Notes: generated by a model from the sequence alone, not told the origin. Shown: positions 1 through 11,791, counted from the first letter of the stretch. The stretch is 64,000 nucleotides of DNA from Euleptes europaea (GCF_029931775.1 NC_079331.1:23933720-23997719), one strand, 5' to 3'. A program made the numbers and translations.

Positions 1-750
1 TGACAACCTTTTCATTTGCTTCGGCGGGCATCGCAAGGGTCGTCGTGCTTCTCCTCAGACCCTCTCGAGGTGGATCACGTCAACCATCAAGATGGCTTAT
101 GAGCTTGCTCACCAGGAGTGCCCTCCTATGATCAAAGCGCATTCTACCAGAGCGTATGCGGCTTCCATCGCCTTCTCCTCTAAGATAGATATCCGGGACA
201 TCTGTAAGGCTGCTACCTGTTCCACGCCCTCTACGTTTATGAAACACTACGCTATGGATGTGGACTCGGCAAGAGATGCCGCCGTGGGACGTGCCGTGCT
301 GCAGTCTTTATTTTGGTGACTGTCCCACACCCACCGTCCTGGTAAGCGAGCTCGCTACTCTCCCAATGTGGGACTGCATAGAAGACACGCAGATGAAAAG
401 CAGAGTTTCACTTACCTGTAACTGTTGTTCATCTGGTGGATCTTCTATGCAGGCACACATCCCTCCCTCCTTCCCCGCTGTGGGACCTCTCCGCTAGACC
501 CGTGGTTGGTTCCGTGGCGGCAGGTTGGGGAACTGGAGGGAAGAGTGTTCCCTCCCCCTTGGGTCATGTGACCATGGGCGGGAAGATTGCATGCCCCTAA
601 GGGAGGGGGAGCACTCTCTTTTAGATTTTGCTAGAAGCTGACAAATCTTATCCGTGGCTGGCCTGCGCCTGCACAGTCCCCAATGTGTGCCTGCATAGAA
701 GATCCACCAGATGAACAACACAGGTAAGTGAAACTCTGCTTTTCTAGCCC
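1..750 (+). mobile_element. DIRS-type tyrosine-recombinase retrotransposon fossil, 3' end
   Basis: The first 320 bases encode the C-terminal part of a tyrosine recombinase. The AHSTRAYAAS stretch fits the catalytic H-x-x-R box of DIRS elements, followed by the family's TPSTFMKHY segment. Downstream, about 393-465 and 665-745 are inverted copies of each other (TTTCACTTACCTGT and its complement), as expected for the terminal repeats of a DIRS element. The body lies off the left edge, so completeness cannot be judged. It is a fossil; no host function is implied. Family assignment is from motif memory. Confidence 0.72.
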
Positions 751-811
751 CTTTTGTTGCAAAGATATAAAGGGAAAGGCATGTCTACACAACGGAAGGG
801 GACAGAGCCTT

Positions 812-948
812 TTTGTTTTTTTGCTGTCAAGTCACAGCTGACTTATGGCGACCCCTGGTAGGCTTGGAGGTCTCCCATCCAAATACTTACCAGGGTCGAT
901 CCTGCTTAGCTTCAGAGAGCTGACAGGATCAGGCTAGCCAGGTGTCCC
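812..948 (-). repeat. 5S rRNA-derived SINE copy
   Basis: Read on the minus strand this matches the internal promoter half of 5S rRNA (GAAGCTAAGCAGG, then TATTTGGATGGGAGACC). It is followed by the tail CCATAAGTCAGCTGTGACTT and an A-rich end. The same head and tail recur at 6.3 kb, 6.6 kb, 26.3 kb and 43.7 kb. Confidence 0.7.
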
Positions 949-1039
949 CTGGCTATCTACACAAGTAAAGCTGGGAATTTCAAGACTCTTATGCATATTG
1001 TTGTATTGTTATATCAATACAATGATATTCAGTTACTGA

Positions 1040-1222
1040 TTTTTAATAAAAATTGAAAAAGCCTCAGTGGCCCAGGGGAGGAGGGGACATCTGCTGCCAA
1101 GGGAGTGGGGCAGGGAAACCTGCCATGCGCACGCCCCACTGTTGCTTCGTTGTACTGGCAGCCGCACCAACAACGGGGAAATCACCACACAAGCCTGTCC
1201 CCAAGGGGAAACCGCCATAGCC
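1040..1222. repeat. Interspersed repeat, inverted relative to the copy at 9237
   Basis: The block around GACAAGCC..CCCCAAGGGG and GCCATGCGCACGCCCCACT is the reverse complement of a similar block at about 9237-9420, including the shared AAAAATTGAAAAAGCC-like edge. I do not recognise the family. Confidence 0.45.
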
Positions 1223-1247
1223 AGGTGTGTGTCAACTGGCCATGCTG

Positions 1248-1312
1248 AAAGCCAGCGTGGTGTAGTGCTTAAGAGCGGAGGTTTGGAGCGGTGGACTCTA
1301 TCTGCTTCTTTA
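1248..1312 (+). repeat. tRNA-derived SINE, 5' fragment
   Basis: It carries CCAGCGTGGTGTAGTGCTTAAGAGC and GGTGGACTCTA, the head of the tRNA-derived SINE that is more complete at 33651 and 56188. The GTGTAGTGGTTAAGAG-like piece is the A box. Confidence 0.6.
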
Positions 1313-1889
1313 AATTATGCAGTCTTTGGACATTTTCTGAATTCTTTTATACATTCAAAATGTGTGTATATGTTGCGTATTTATGGTGCAGGTGTTGAGC
1401 TGACAGTATGCTGGGCTGGGGGTCAACCCTTGCATTTTCTGGGAAAGCTGCAGCGGCTCCTGCCGTGGCAGGCCGAGGGATTCTGTGCTCCAACTGTGAG
1501 GAGCAGCAAATGGTTTGGTGAAGACCCCTCCCCTTTTTTGCTTTGTTTTGTGGAGTCTCCACGTCCCCCCCCCCACACAAATACAAACAAAAGACCTACA
1601 TTTGTTACCTCCAATAGCTTCTCTTGGATAATAGGATTTATCTGGATGTTTTTTGTATCTAATGGACAGCCTTTCCCCTTATGATCCCATGCACCCACAT
1701 ATGATCCCATCAGTCGCCTCTTTTCAGCAGGTCTGCTAATCCACAGCCTGCGCACCCTCATTTTCAGTGGCTGGAATACCCTGCCAGACATGGGACAGAG
1801 TCTCCCACGTGCACTGTCTCTTCCACAAAAGTTGCAAAGCGGAATTATTTCAATGCACTTTTGGCAGAAGTAACTAATGAATGTCTCCA

Positions 1890-2038
1890 ACAGTGATGTT
1901 TGTTGCAGGAGTCATAGCATTAACTTGGATGTATGTTAATTTATGTGTGTTAACTATGTCTTGAATTGTGTGTGTATATATTTTGTAAGCCTCATTGAGC
2001 ATCGTGGAAAGGTGGGATAGACATACTACAGATAAATG
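1890..2038 (+). repeat. LINE 3' tail, decayed
   Basis: A T-rich stretch leads into TTTTGTAAGCCTCATTGAGC and GGTGGGATAGA, the ending typical of L2/CR1-group LINE 3' UTRs in sauropsids. No coding remains. The rest of 1313-3110 shows only scattered repeat scraps. Confidence 0.45.
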
Positions 2039-2137
2039 CATCTGCCCAGATTCTGTCTTCTGCAGGCTGCCCTCCTGGAGAACAGGTTTCGAGCATCAAA
2101 GGTCACAGGTTTGTTCTCCCCCACTGAAAAAAACAAG

Positions 2138-2225
2138 CTGTTCACCTCTGCCTGAGGCCCTGGAGAGCTGCTGCCAGCCAGTGCAGGCAATGCTGACCTT
2201 GATAGACCGAAGGCAGCTTGGTGTG
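2138..2225 (+). repeat. Fragment of tRNA-Ala-like SINE body
   Basis: CTGCCTGAGGCCCTGGAGAG followed by CTTGATAGACC matches the body and end of the SINE seen whole at about 53680-53892. Confidence 0.5.
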
Positions 2226-2828
2226 CATTCTTATTTTGGGTTGGGTGGCTTTGACTTTTGGTTTTTTAATGCTGCAGCCCGTTCAGAGTACCTGAGGCCA
2301 AGCACAGGACCTCTTGTGTTTTTCCACTTTTGGGAGGACAAGGCAGGGTTTCCGGTGTCGAACTGGAAAGACGTGCTCTCGGTTGTTGACACCTTGACTA
2401 TCTGTTATGCTTAAAATGTTCAGTTAATTAGTGATTAACTTGGCAAGTATTTGTAAGCCAATTTTGAGAGCTTCCCTGTGCCCTCCCATTGCAAACTCAA
2501 GGAATAGGCTTGGGGACTTGGGTGTGGCTTTGTCCCATCGCCTGCTCTGCACAAGCTGCTTCCAGCTGCCCACCCGAACTTGTTGGTGGAGCATCCAACT
2601 CCCCTCCCCGCGCCCGCCCACCCCAGCAGTTTAATGGAGGAGGTGGACAGGAACGGGCCTGAAGAACTGCTGGCACAGCTGCTTTACCAGCACGGAGTCA
2701 GAGGTGAGCGGGGCCTCCTTTTGCAAAAGCGTCAGTTCCATCACTTGATTGTTGTGTTGGGGAGAACTTCTTCAAGCCTCCGGGCACCCCCTTTCCTGGG
2801 ATGGCGGGGGGAGGGGGAAGAGAAGGCA

Positions 2829-2990
2829 GGATAAAAACATTCAGATAAATTTGACAAAGGGAGCTTTCACTCTTGAAAGCTCATACCCTGAAAATTTTCT
2901 TGTGGTCTCTAAGGTGCTCCTGGGTTCAAATGCCGCTGTTCTACTGCAGACCAACATGGCTCTACCCTCTGAAAGATCAATGCAATGAGT
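2829..2990 (+). repeat. Interspersed repeat with GAAAGCTCATACCCTGAAAA core
   Basis: The core GAAAGCTCATACCCTGAAAA, then GGTCTCTAAGGTGCTCCTGG and CTACTGCAGACCAACATGGC, is a sauropsid repeat module. It is also present around the Penelope-like insertion at 24430-24745. I cannot assign its class with confidence. Confidence 0.5.
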
Positions 2991-3111
2991 CGCATTTGCT
3001 CTGTGCTCAGCTGGCATTTCTTTCCCCTCAGGTCCGAAGTTCTGGATTTTATGGAGCTGGCCCAGCGCAGGGTCCCTGCTGCGGAGGCGAGAGGGAATTC
3101 TGGCAGGTGCC

Positions 3112-5490
3112 GTTTTGTCAGACTTCAGTACCTCGTTGCATCTCAGTAATAGTAAACTTCACTCCAGACGTTGCTGAGAGTTTAAAGTTTTATTAAGAAA
3201 GCAAACGGGTCAGTAGGTCTATACAAACTTAAGGTCAGAATACCGAATGGGAAAATACAGGCTATCTTTATAGGGGACACACACTAGAATTGATTACACG
3301 TAATCTTTGAAATGCAAAACATCAGCGTTCTTTCAAACTTCTAGAGGTGCCCGGTTTCTGGCAGAATTGACACCTTGAGAAGAGATAGTTGATTTACAAT
3401 AGGAAGGCTTTGAAGTGGAAGTGTTACAGCCTCCAGCCTTAGCTCCTTCCTCTCAAACTGAAGAGACTTTTCCCACGAGACCGGGGGGGGAGAACATGGA
3501 GCTTGCTTATCCGGGGCCCGACTGGATGCCCTCGCTGACACTCCGCCTCCCCAAAGACCCCTCCCCGGGTTTTCTTGGTTTGGAGGGGTAGTGCCGATGA
3601 AATTCCGCTACCAGGGTGGGGGCCTTTACGTGCATAGCGGACACCCATTCATCGTGCCTGGAGTTCAGGTGTCTCCAATGTACGAGATACTCCAGCTGGC
3701 CCCTTCACGCCCAAGAATCTAACACCTTGGAGATCTCAAAGTGCTGTTTCCCTTGCACCATAATTGGGGTCGCAGCTGCGGGTTCAGGGTGCCATTCAGG
3801 TGCCGGTATAAAGGGTTTTAACAGACTGACATGGAATACCGGGTGCACCCCCTGTAAGGTTTTCAGAAGTTCCAACTCCACAGTAACCTCATTGATAACC
3901 CGGGAGATTGGGAACGGCCCCACAAATTTTTGACTCAGTTTCTTGCACGGACATAAAGACCTCTCTTGGTGGAGAGGTAAACCTTCCCTCCGACCTTTAA
4001 TTCCCATTGGGGCGCCATGTGTTTGTCTGCCTGCGCCTTGTATCTCTCCTTTGCCTGCTCCAAATATTTTATAAGCCTGGGCCAAGTGTTCCTCACTGTG
4101 TTGGCCCACACTGACACCTCGGGGGGGGGGGGGTCGCCGCCTGGTGGGAGGGGTACTGCCCCCAAGGGTCCAAATTCCATTCCGTAGACCGCTTTGAAAG
4201 GGCTTATACCAGTAGCAGAGTGTACCGAGTTATTATAGGCGTATTCCGCCAAAGGCAGCAGGTCGACCCAATTGTCCTGGTAGTAATTCACAAAACAGCG
4301 CATGTAACATTCAACTACAGCATTAACCCTTTCGGTCTGCCCATCTGTCTGTGGGTGATAGGCCGAAGACAAACCCTGTTGTACACCCACAAGTCCTAAA
4401 AACGCTTTCCAAAACTTTGACACGAAAATGGACCCTCTGTCACTCACGACCTTCCATGGGAAGCTGTGTTATCTGAAGACCTGGTGCACAAACAAGCAAG
4501 CCAGTTTGTGTGCAGAGGGCATTCCCTCGCACGGAACGAGATGAATCTGTTTCGAGAAGAGATCTGTGATCACCCACAGAACCGTCTTTCCCTGGCTAGT
4601 TGGGAGGTCGGTTATGAAATCCATCCCAATTACCCGCCAGGGTGCCTCCGGAGTCTCTAGCGGCTTTAACAAACCAGGAGATTTCCCCATCAAGCGCTTG
4701 CTCGTTGCACACACGGGACAAGATTTAATGAACGTATCGATGTCCTGGTGCATTCCCTGCCACCAGAACTGCCTTCTTACTAGGTGCAAGGTCTTTACAA
4801 ACCCGAAATGTCCCCCTGTTTTGGAACTGTGGCTCCATTCCAACACCTCCCGCCGCAGCTCCAGAGGGACGTAGTGTTTATCCTTGTGGGCACCATTCTC
4901 ATCCATTACTTTGGGATGGGAGAGACTTATGCCCCCGCTCCCGCTGAAGAGCCTCCCCCCACCTTCGTTTGACAGCCTCCGGGAGGTCCTCCAGGACTGC
5001 CAAGGATCGGGGGGTAGAGGCAGCCGACTCCCAAGGGGAGACTGGGACCGGCTCCTCCGCCCTGTCTCCCCGCTCTCGCTGGGAGGACTCCCCCTCTTCC
5101 CCTGTGACTGTGCCCGGACGATCCCCGGGGACTGCCGGGGATGGAGGGGCAGGGGTAGCCCCCACTTGAGAGGAGTCTGGGACTGACTCTCTCGCCGCTG
5201 TGCAGGTTTGGGCTCTGGTTAGAACTCTTGCGCTACTCCCCTCCGGAGGCAAGCCCAGGTGTTCTCGGGTAAAGAGGGATCCCACCAGCCGTTCGACTCT
5301 ACATTCATATTGCGGCATCCGGGACAGCCTGTCGGCCAGGCAGTTTTCCTTCCCGGGCATGTGTTTAATAGTGAAACGGAACTTGGAAAAAAAGTCTGCC
5401 CAGCGCACCTGTTTAGCCGATAGCTTCCTCTGACCCAATATAGCCTTGAGATTCCGATGGTCGGTCCAGACCTCAAAAGGTTCAGCCGCC
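3112..5490 (-). mobile_element. Ty3/Gypsy retrotransposon fossil (integrase half of pol plus 3' LTR)
   Basis: Minus-strand reading gives, in order from the right, an RNase H-like end, an integrase zinc-binding region (H-x-H then CPVCATSK near 4469-4906), the integrase core (GMDFITDLPTS, later LSSAYHPQTDGQTERVN near 3935-4447) and the C-terminal part (VHPVFHVSLLKPF near 3705-4109). About 3112-3500 probably holds the 3' LTR. The left part of the element (gag, protease, most of reverse transcriptase) is absent, and the copy is broken in several places. It is a chromovirus-like member of moderate age by appearance. Confidence 0.85.
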
Positions 5491-6205
5491 CCCTCCTCTC
5501 CTGCTTGCTGAAATCCTTTCCTCCGGCTGGCAGGGGCTACTGGGCCTTGTTGGGAGCCTGGGTGTGAGTTTGCGCCTGCTGCCTCGCCGTTCAGAGGAGG
5601 CCTGATCCGCAGCAGGGCTGCTTCCCAAGCTTTGCTCCCTTCCCTGCCCTGAGAAGGCGCAGGAGCCCGTCAGCTTCGCAGCCGTGCAGCTCCTCTTTCC
5701 TGTTGTATTTAGCTGCCGTCCAGAGGGGGTTGCAGGAACCATGGCCAGTTTTTGTTACATGGAACTGCCTGATGAAAACGTCCCTCCTATTTGAGCAAGG
5801 AGGGGTGGGGAGGGGCAGGTGGGGGTGAAGCCAGCCTGGAGGAGGGGCAGCAGCTTTGCAAGAGGGAGATTGCAGGAGAGCAAAAAAGACCCCCACCGAG
5901 AGAGTGCAGCGCCCCCTCCCCCCCACTCAACTCAGGTGCAGTATCGCTCTCTCCCCTTACTCCCTGAATGGCACAGCTTGGATTCAAGGGGAGGGGGGAG
6001 TGGAAAACCCTACAGGTTCCTGGGATAGACCTTTTATTTCTAATGTTTTGAATGGTAAACATAAATATTCTTTAATACAATGCAAAGGGCATTCCGCCTA
6101 AGTCTCAGTGAGAGAGGCGGACTGTAAATAAATATGTTTAAGTGGGTGTTACAATCGCACTCCTTGCAAACGAAAAAGGAGTTTGGTGGCACCTTAAATG
6201 CTAAC
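5491..6205. other. No gene seen
   Basis: GC-rich sequence between the Gypsy fossil and the next SINE. No exon, RNA gene or classifiable repeat is evident, and open frames here lack recognisable protein content. Confidence 0.5.
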
Positions 6206-6210
6206 AGGTT

Positions 6211-6455
6211 TATGGCAGTGTGGTGTACTAGTAGTTAAGGTGTTGGACTAGGACAGTTCAAATCAAATCCCCACTCACACAATGGAAGCTTGCTGGGTGA
6301 CCGTGGGCCAGACACACTTTCTCAGCCCTAACCCTGGCTAGCATTTGGTTGGGAGACCCCCCAGGAACTCCAGGGTCCTGACGCAGAGGCAGGCAATAGC
6401 AAACCACCTCTGAACGTCTCTTTCCCCGAAAACCCTACGGGATTGTTTTAAATGA
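6211..6455 (+). repeat. tRNA/5S chimeric SINE
   Basis: A tRNA-like head (GTGTACTAGTAGTTAAGG, CACTCACACAATGGAAGCTT) runs into TGGTTGGGAGACCC from the 5S-derived module and the AGGCAGGCAATAGCAAACCACC tail. The copy is degenerate. Confidence 0.65.
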
Positions 6456-6522
6456 GCTATGAGTTGACCCCCCTCCCAAACAAAAGATGTGCTGTCTAGG
6501 GTTGCAGTGTAGATAATGCAGA

Positions 6523-6785
6523 GAGCCGGGCATGGTGTAGTGGTTGAGGTGTCGGACTGGGATGGTTCATATCCCCGCTCGTGCCATGGAAGCTTGCTGG
6601 GTGAACTTGGGCCAGTCACACTCTCTCAGCCCCGACCCTGGCAAGTATTTGGATGGAAGACCTCCAAGGAATACCAGGGGCATGACGCGGAGGCAGGCAA
6701 CGGCAAAACACTTCCAAACGTTTCTTGCCTTGAAAACCCTACAGGATTGCCATAAGTCAGCTGTGATTTGATGGCAAAAAAAATA
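6523..6785 (+). repeat. tRNA/5S chimeric SINE, second copy
   Basis: The head GGTGTAGTGGTTGAGG with TTCATATCCCCGCTC is followed by TATTTGGATGGAAGACC (5S-like), AGGCAGGCAACGGCAAAACA, CCATAAGTCAGCTGTGATTT and a poly-A end. It is the best example here of the full chimeric arrangement. Confidence 0.75.
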
Positions 6786-6849
6786 AAAGGTAATCGCTGA
6801 GCTGGAATTCAACAACTTATTTAATTGTATTAGGCTGAACTGCCACACT

Positions 6850-7542
6850 ATTTCCCCTCCCCAAGGATGTTAAATTAGCTAAACACAATTAAGGACACTG
6901 TGTTCTCATGTGTTTTGCTGTTGTGAAGGCTCACTGTGCGTGTCTTGTACACTTTTGTGTTTTGCCTCTTACGCTTGCCTTTTCCTCTCTGTTGTTCATC
7001 CTCACCCAGGCCACACTGACAAGGGTGTAGCTGTGCCTGCTGGCTGAGGACTCACTTCATGCTTCTGATGAAGGAAGCTTAGGCGACAATAAATCTGTTA
7101 GCCTTTAAGATGACACAGATGGTGGAATTAATCCAGTGCCTAGCCAGGAGTTTCTTGTCAACATTTTCCTGGAAGAAAAATACTTCTGAGCATGCGCAGA
7201 TTGCATTGCCCTCACCCACAGAAGAATTCCTGCCTCCTTGCTCATTTAAGTATTCAGGAGTAGGCTGGCTCCCATCTTGGGTTTTAGGTAAGATTTTCAA
7301 TAAGGCCTGAGCCCCCCAACCTCTTTCCTGCAGGAAAAAAGTCACTTCTGGTTTTCTCTTCCCCACCCTTTGCCAGCGTCATGTATTGTACACTGCTTGC
7401 CTGCCAAGCACCCCAATAACTTCTGCCTGCTTAAAAAAGAGATGTATTTTTAAAAAAAGAACTCACCTGACCAGTGAAGGAAAGCAATTTTGTCTTCTAG
7501 CAGACCCCCCCCCCCCAACCCTGGTTTAAAAGGGCTTAGGAC
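6850..7542. other. No gene; short repeat remnant
   Basis: About 7041-7130 has CTTCTGATGAAGGAAGCTTA and AAATCTGTTAGCCTTTAAGA, a module common as an interspersed repeat in reptiles. The remainder shows nothing I can classify. Confidence 0.4.
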
Positions 7543-7753
7543 AGGATTGCCAACTCTCGCTTGGGAAACATCTAGAGATTTGGGGGGTGGAGCCTGGGGA
7601 GGGTGGGGTTTAGGAAGGGGAGGGACCTCAGCAGGGTCTAACGCCATAGAGTCCACCTTCCGAATTTTCTCCAGAGGAACTGATCTCTGTCGTCTGGAGA
7701 TCAGTTGTAATTCTGGAAGATAACCCGGCCCCACCTGAAGGTTGGCAACCCTA
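7543..7753. mobile_element. TAGGGTTGCCA MITE (hAT-like)
   Basis: It opens with AGGATTGCCAACT and closes with GTTGGCAACCCTA. Inside are GCCATAGAGTCCACC and CTGGAGATCAGTTGTAAT, the family core. It is somewhat diverged from the consensus of the window's other copies. Confidence 0.8.
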
Positions 7754-7901
7754 GCGTAGGAAGATGTCGAAGCTGCCACATCTCAGACTTTGGAGCATCT
7801 TGAAGATGCACCAGCATGAGCACTGTGCTGGCGAAGGTGCGGGCAGCATCAGGAGTGTGCTGTGGGTAGAGCAGGATTTAGTCGGCTTCCTAACCCCCAA
7901 T

Positions 7902-8101
7902 TAGGGTTGCCAACCTCCAGGTAATAGCTGGAGATCTGCTATTACAACTGATCTCCAGCCGACAGAGATCAGTTCACCTGGAGAAAGTGGCCGCTTTGGC
8001 AATTGGACTCTATGGCATTGAGTCCCTCCCCAAACCCCATCCTGCTCAGGCTCCACCCCAAAAACCTCCTGCCTGTAGCGAAGAGGGACCTGGCAACCCT
8101 G
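7902..8101. mobile_element. TAGGGTTGCCA MITE (hAT-like)
   Basis: TAGGGTTGCCAACCTCCAGG to GGGACCTGGCAACCCT, inverted relative to the 7543 copy. Flanks CCCCCAAT and CCCCCAAA match in 7 of 8 bases, fitting an 8-bp target duplication. Confidence 0.82.
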
Positions 8102-8461
8102 CCCCCAAAGCCAGTGTGCTGTTACACTGCTAAAACCCTGCCGTAGCTCAGAGAGACCCCGGGAAACAAAGGGTCTCCAGCCACTCATGCAGCCTGAGAG
8201 GCCAGAGGTGATCGGCTGCGGTCCTCACCCTCCTCAGCACCCTGTTGGACCCCCACACAGCCCTCTTGGCACTGTAGAAACCCCAGAACAGGCCCAGCTG
8301 CCGGGGTGTGTGGCCTTGGTCTGCGTCCCTCTGGGCCACGCTGGGCCAGCTGAGAGGATGGGACCTTGCAGGAATGACCCCCGTGTTTTTGCTGCTGCCT
8401 CTGCCATGCCTTGAGCCAAGCCGGGCACACAGGAACCCAGGCACGCCCCAAGCCGCAGGGC

Positions 8462-8662
8462 TAGGGTTGCCAGCTCCGGGTTGGGAAATACCTGGAGATT
8501 TGGGGGTTGGAGTCCGAGGGGGGCAGGGTTTGGGGAGGGACGTCAGCAGGGTATAATGCCATAGAGTCCACCTTTGAAAATAGGGGAATGGATCTCTGTC
8601 ATCTAGAGACCATTCAGAATGCAGGGAGATCTCCAGCCACCACCTGGAGGTTGGCAGCCCTA
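8462..8662. mobile_element. TAGGGTTGCCA MITE (hAT-like)
   Basis: Starts TAGGGTTGCCAGCTCCGGG and ends GGTTGGCAGCCCTA, with the usual ATGCCATAGAGTCCACC core. No target duplication is visible. Confidence 0.8.
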
Positions 8663-11333
8663 TTCACCGAGGTGTCGGCGGCAAACTGCTTGATTGAGGG
8701 GGATGTTGTTGGTGTTGCCAGGGGCTCCGGTGCGCTCAGTACAGCACCTGAGCCTTGATATGGGGCCCGATATGGGAGATCTCTGTGGAATGGCTGTAGG
8801 ATGCCGACCAGGGATGTCCCCAGGGTCCTCAGGATGAGTCTGCCCATGTTGATATGGAGCCTGTGAGCAAGAGTGGTGTTCTGGGTTCACACTGTTACTT
8901 AATATTTTTGAAGTGGCTTCGTTGGTTTTTATTTATTCCCTTGTAAGAACTAAACATGCCTTAATCTGCCTGGGGGTGGGGGGTTAGTTGAAAGGTGGTC
9001 TATAAAAATGCCAAGTTTGATAGAAGAGGATCCCCTTGCCCGCTTCCATTTCTGCCTTTGGCTGTTGACTCGATTTGGCCAGGAGGGAGAAGGAATGAGC
9101 CAACAGGAAATGCCTCCGGTTTCCTTTTAACATGGATGTTTTTGGGAGAAAAGTCCGGAGGGGGCAAATTTTGCCAGTTTTTCTGCCTTCCTCAGTACTG
9201 TAATTTCCATCACCCATAGTTACAGGGTTGGGGGGAATGTGGTGTTTTCCACATGGGGACAGGCTTGTGTGGTTTCCCTGTTGCTGTTGATACTGCGCAT
9301 GCACATAGCAGTGGGGCTTCCCCATAGCAGGTCTCCCTGCCCCAACCTCCTGGCAGTGGTGACCCCCCCCCCCCGCAAATATCACCAGGGCTTTTCCAGT
9401 TTCATTGTTTTTCATTATATCATTATAACATAATAATGTGTGTATCAGGTTCTCTGAATTCATAGCATTCTCTCTTTTTTTAAAAGTAAGTGTTCAGCCC
9501 CTTTTGTTACAGTGATATATGGGAAAAGAATCTGCAACAAAACCAAAACAAGTCCCGTCCCCCCCCCCCCACCGCCCTGGTAGCGAGCAGGGAGAGTGGC
9601 TGCCAGGTGGGTGGGACTGGAAAACCCAAACGTTCCCATTCACCTGGCAAACCTCCCTACTTGGCTGCACCCTTCCCCAAAACTTCACAGCAAAGCAGAT
9701 TTGGGAAAGGCTGGAGACAAGATGGGGAAAAGCCCCGGAGGTGCATAAATGCACGACAAGACTGTGGGAAAGTGGGCGGGGGAGGGAATCCTGCTTCCCA
9801 ACACCATTGAACCCAGGACAAATAACCTCTGTGGGGAAGAACTGTGCCTCCGGGGGCCTGTATGGTTTCAAATTAGAGATGAAAAAATAGGGTTTCCAGC
9901 CCAAGGCTGCCAACGGGTGGGAGACTCGCCTGACCAGGGGAGGGCGAGCTTCCTGGCACCATCCTCATCACGTAGGGATGGTGCTCCAGCATTTGCCCCA
10001 AACTATGGTTTAACCCAGGCATTCCCAACATGGGGCCCCTGGGCGCCATGGTGCCCGCCAAGTGTGTTCAGAAACTCGACGGTGGTAGCTAGGGGCTCCC
10101 AGTTGGCCAGGGAAGATCTGATCAGTGGTGAAGATTGAAATCTTGCCGCTTCATCAGCTGCCACCACAAGGTTGCTTTTATTCTGTCCCTCGCTCCTCTT
10201 TCCCGGTGTACTGTTTTACATTAGCCCCAGACCCACAGAAGAGGGGGCTACTCGTCTGGGGAGAGGGGGCACGTGTGGAGCAGAGAGCACAAGGAACAGT
10301 GGGAAGTCTTTTGTCAGGGGGGGTCCTTTGCTCTTTCCCTCCAAGTATCCCAAAGCAAGCCTTGCCGCTGACCTTTGCCAGGCTTCCCTGGAAGCAAGGG
10401 CTGCTTCAGCCCATGGTTGTTCCTTCATGGTCCACAGCCTACCTCGTGGTGTGTATGAGTGTGTGTGGGGTGTGTGTGTGTGGATTTGGGTGCATCCAGC
10501 TCTCCGGGGCTCGTTTTGTGGTCGGCCAACCTCAAGTGAGTCCACTTTGGACTGCAAGCGCCGTTTTCGTTCCTTTGCGAGGGGTTTCCAGGTGAAGCGT
10601 CTCTCTTAGAATAAACTAAGGGCGATTGTTTTAACTGGGAACAAAGGTGAGGTTTTCGGCTGGGCCTGGGCTGTCTCTCCTGGTTTCATGATGTTTGATT
10701 TCATGCTTTTCCTGTCTTGCAACTTGCTAAAAGTTTGTAAAAAAACTAAGTCAGTTGGCGACGGTCCAGAGAGAGCAGCCCTCCGCCTGATCCAACGTGT
10801 GCCGTCAGTTTCGGTAGAGTCGGAAAGATGGACACCTTGGGAGCTCTGCACAGGGGGCAGTGAACGTCTCTGAGCAGCGATGTGGCCCCCACAGCCCTTC
10901 CTGGCATCCAGGGGGTCTGCTGGTGTCCCTTGAGGAGGGGGCGCGGAGAGAGACGTCTTTGTTTTATGCATCAGGATTCCAGTGCGGTTGGCTCTTGGGG
11001 GCTGTTCACAGGAGGCGAGGAGGGGCAAAGGAGCCCTGCAACGCTGAACCTGTTCCTGCCGGCCTTCTGAGGCACAGTTGGGATGAGCTCTGCCGAGGGA
11101 GGCCGGGGGGTGGGTGGTGGGTGGGGGTCCCTTCCGGAATCTCTGTGGTGCCGCCTTTGGCCTTCTAGGGAGGGGAAAGGTGGGGGTCAAATCATCTGAG
11201 AAGCGGAAAGCCATTTCTGAAGACAAAATGCTTGCAGCGTCCCAAAACCCTGTTGGCGTGGTCTTTGCTTTCCGCCCTCTTCAAGACAAACGAGGCTGGG
11301 AGCAATTTCAGGCCACCTCTCCTGGTGTACCCC
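8663..11333. other. Intergenic, no gene; minor repeats
   Basis: About 9237-9420 is the inverted partner of the repeat at 1040. About 10012-10105 (GGCATTCCCAACATGGGGCC, GGTGCCCGCCAAGTGTGTTC) is a fragment of the hAT element seen more fully at 23059 and 58311. Short C-runs occur near 9368 and 9561. I see no exon with recognisable protein content. Confidence 0.45.
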
Positions 11334-11791
11334 TAGGGTTGCCAACTCCAGGTACTAGCTGGAGATCTCCTGCTATTACCACTGATCTGCAGCTGATAGA
11401 GATCTCTTGCCATGGAGAAAATGGGCACTTTGGCAATTGGACTCTATGGCATTCAAGTCCCTGCCCACCCCAAACCCCGCCCTCATAGAATCCTAGAGTT
11501 GGAAGGGACCACCAGGGTCATTTAGTCCAACCCCCTGCACAATGCAGGAAATTCCCAACTACCTCTCCCCCACACCCCAGGTGACTAGGGTTGCCAACCT
11601 CCAGGTAGTAACTGGAGATCTCCTGCTATTACAATTTATCTCCAGCCAATAGAGATCAGTTCACCTGGATAAAATGGCCGCTTTGGCCATTGGACTCTAT
11701 GGCGTTGAAGTCCCTCCCCTCCCCAAACCCCACCCTCAGGCTCCGGCCCAAAAACCTCCCGCCGGTGGCAAAGAGGGACCTGGCAGCCTTG
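11334..11791. mobile_element. Composite MITE - CR1 fragment - MITE unit
   Basis: A left-end MITE piece (11334 to about 11483) is followed by a CR1 fragment (about 11484-11585) and then a whole MITE (about 11590-11791). The outer flanks carry the same 8 bases, TGTACCCC, at 11326-11333 and 11792-11799. The whole stretch therefore behaves as one insertion, or as a later recombination product between two copies. Confidence 0.65.
11484..11585 (-). mobile_element. CR1 LINE 3' end fragment
   Basis: TCATAGAATCCTAGAGTTGG and GTCCAACCCCCTGCACAATG are the reverse complement of a CR1 3' terminus, which ends in ATTCTATGA-type repeats. Confidence 0.75.

Noticed and set aside
1067-1684. 205-residue open frame as a protein-coding gene
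   Set aside because: Low-complexity residue mix without a recognisable domain, overlaps repeats, no splice or codon signal.
10606-11226. 206-residue minus-strand open frame
   Set aside because: Proline/arginine-rich reading of GC-rich intergenic DNA with no domain; likely chance.
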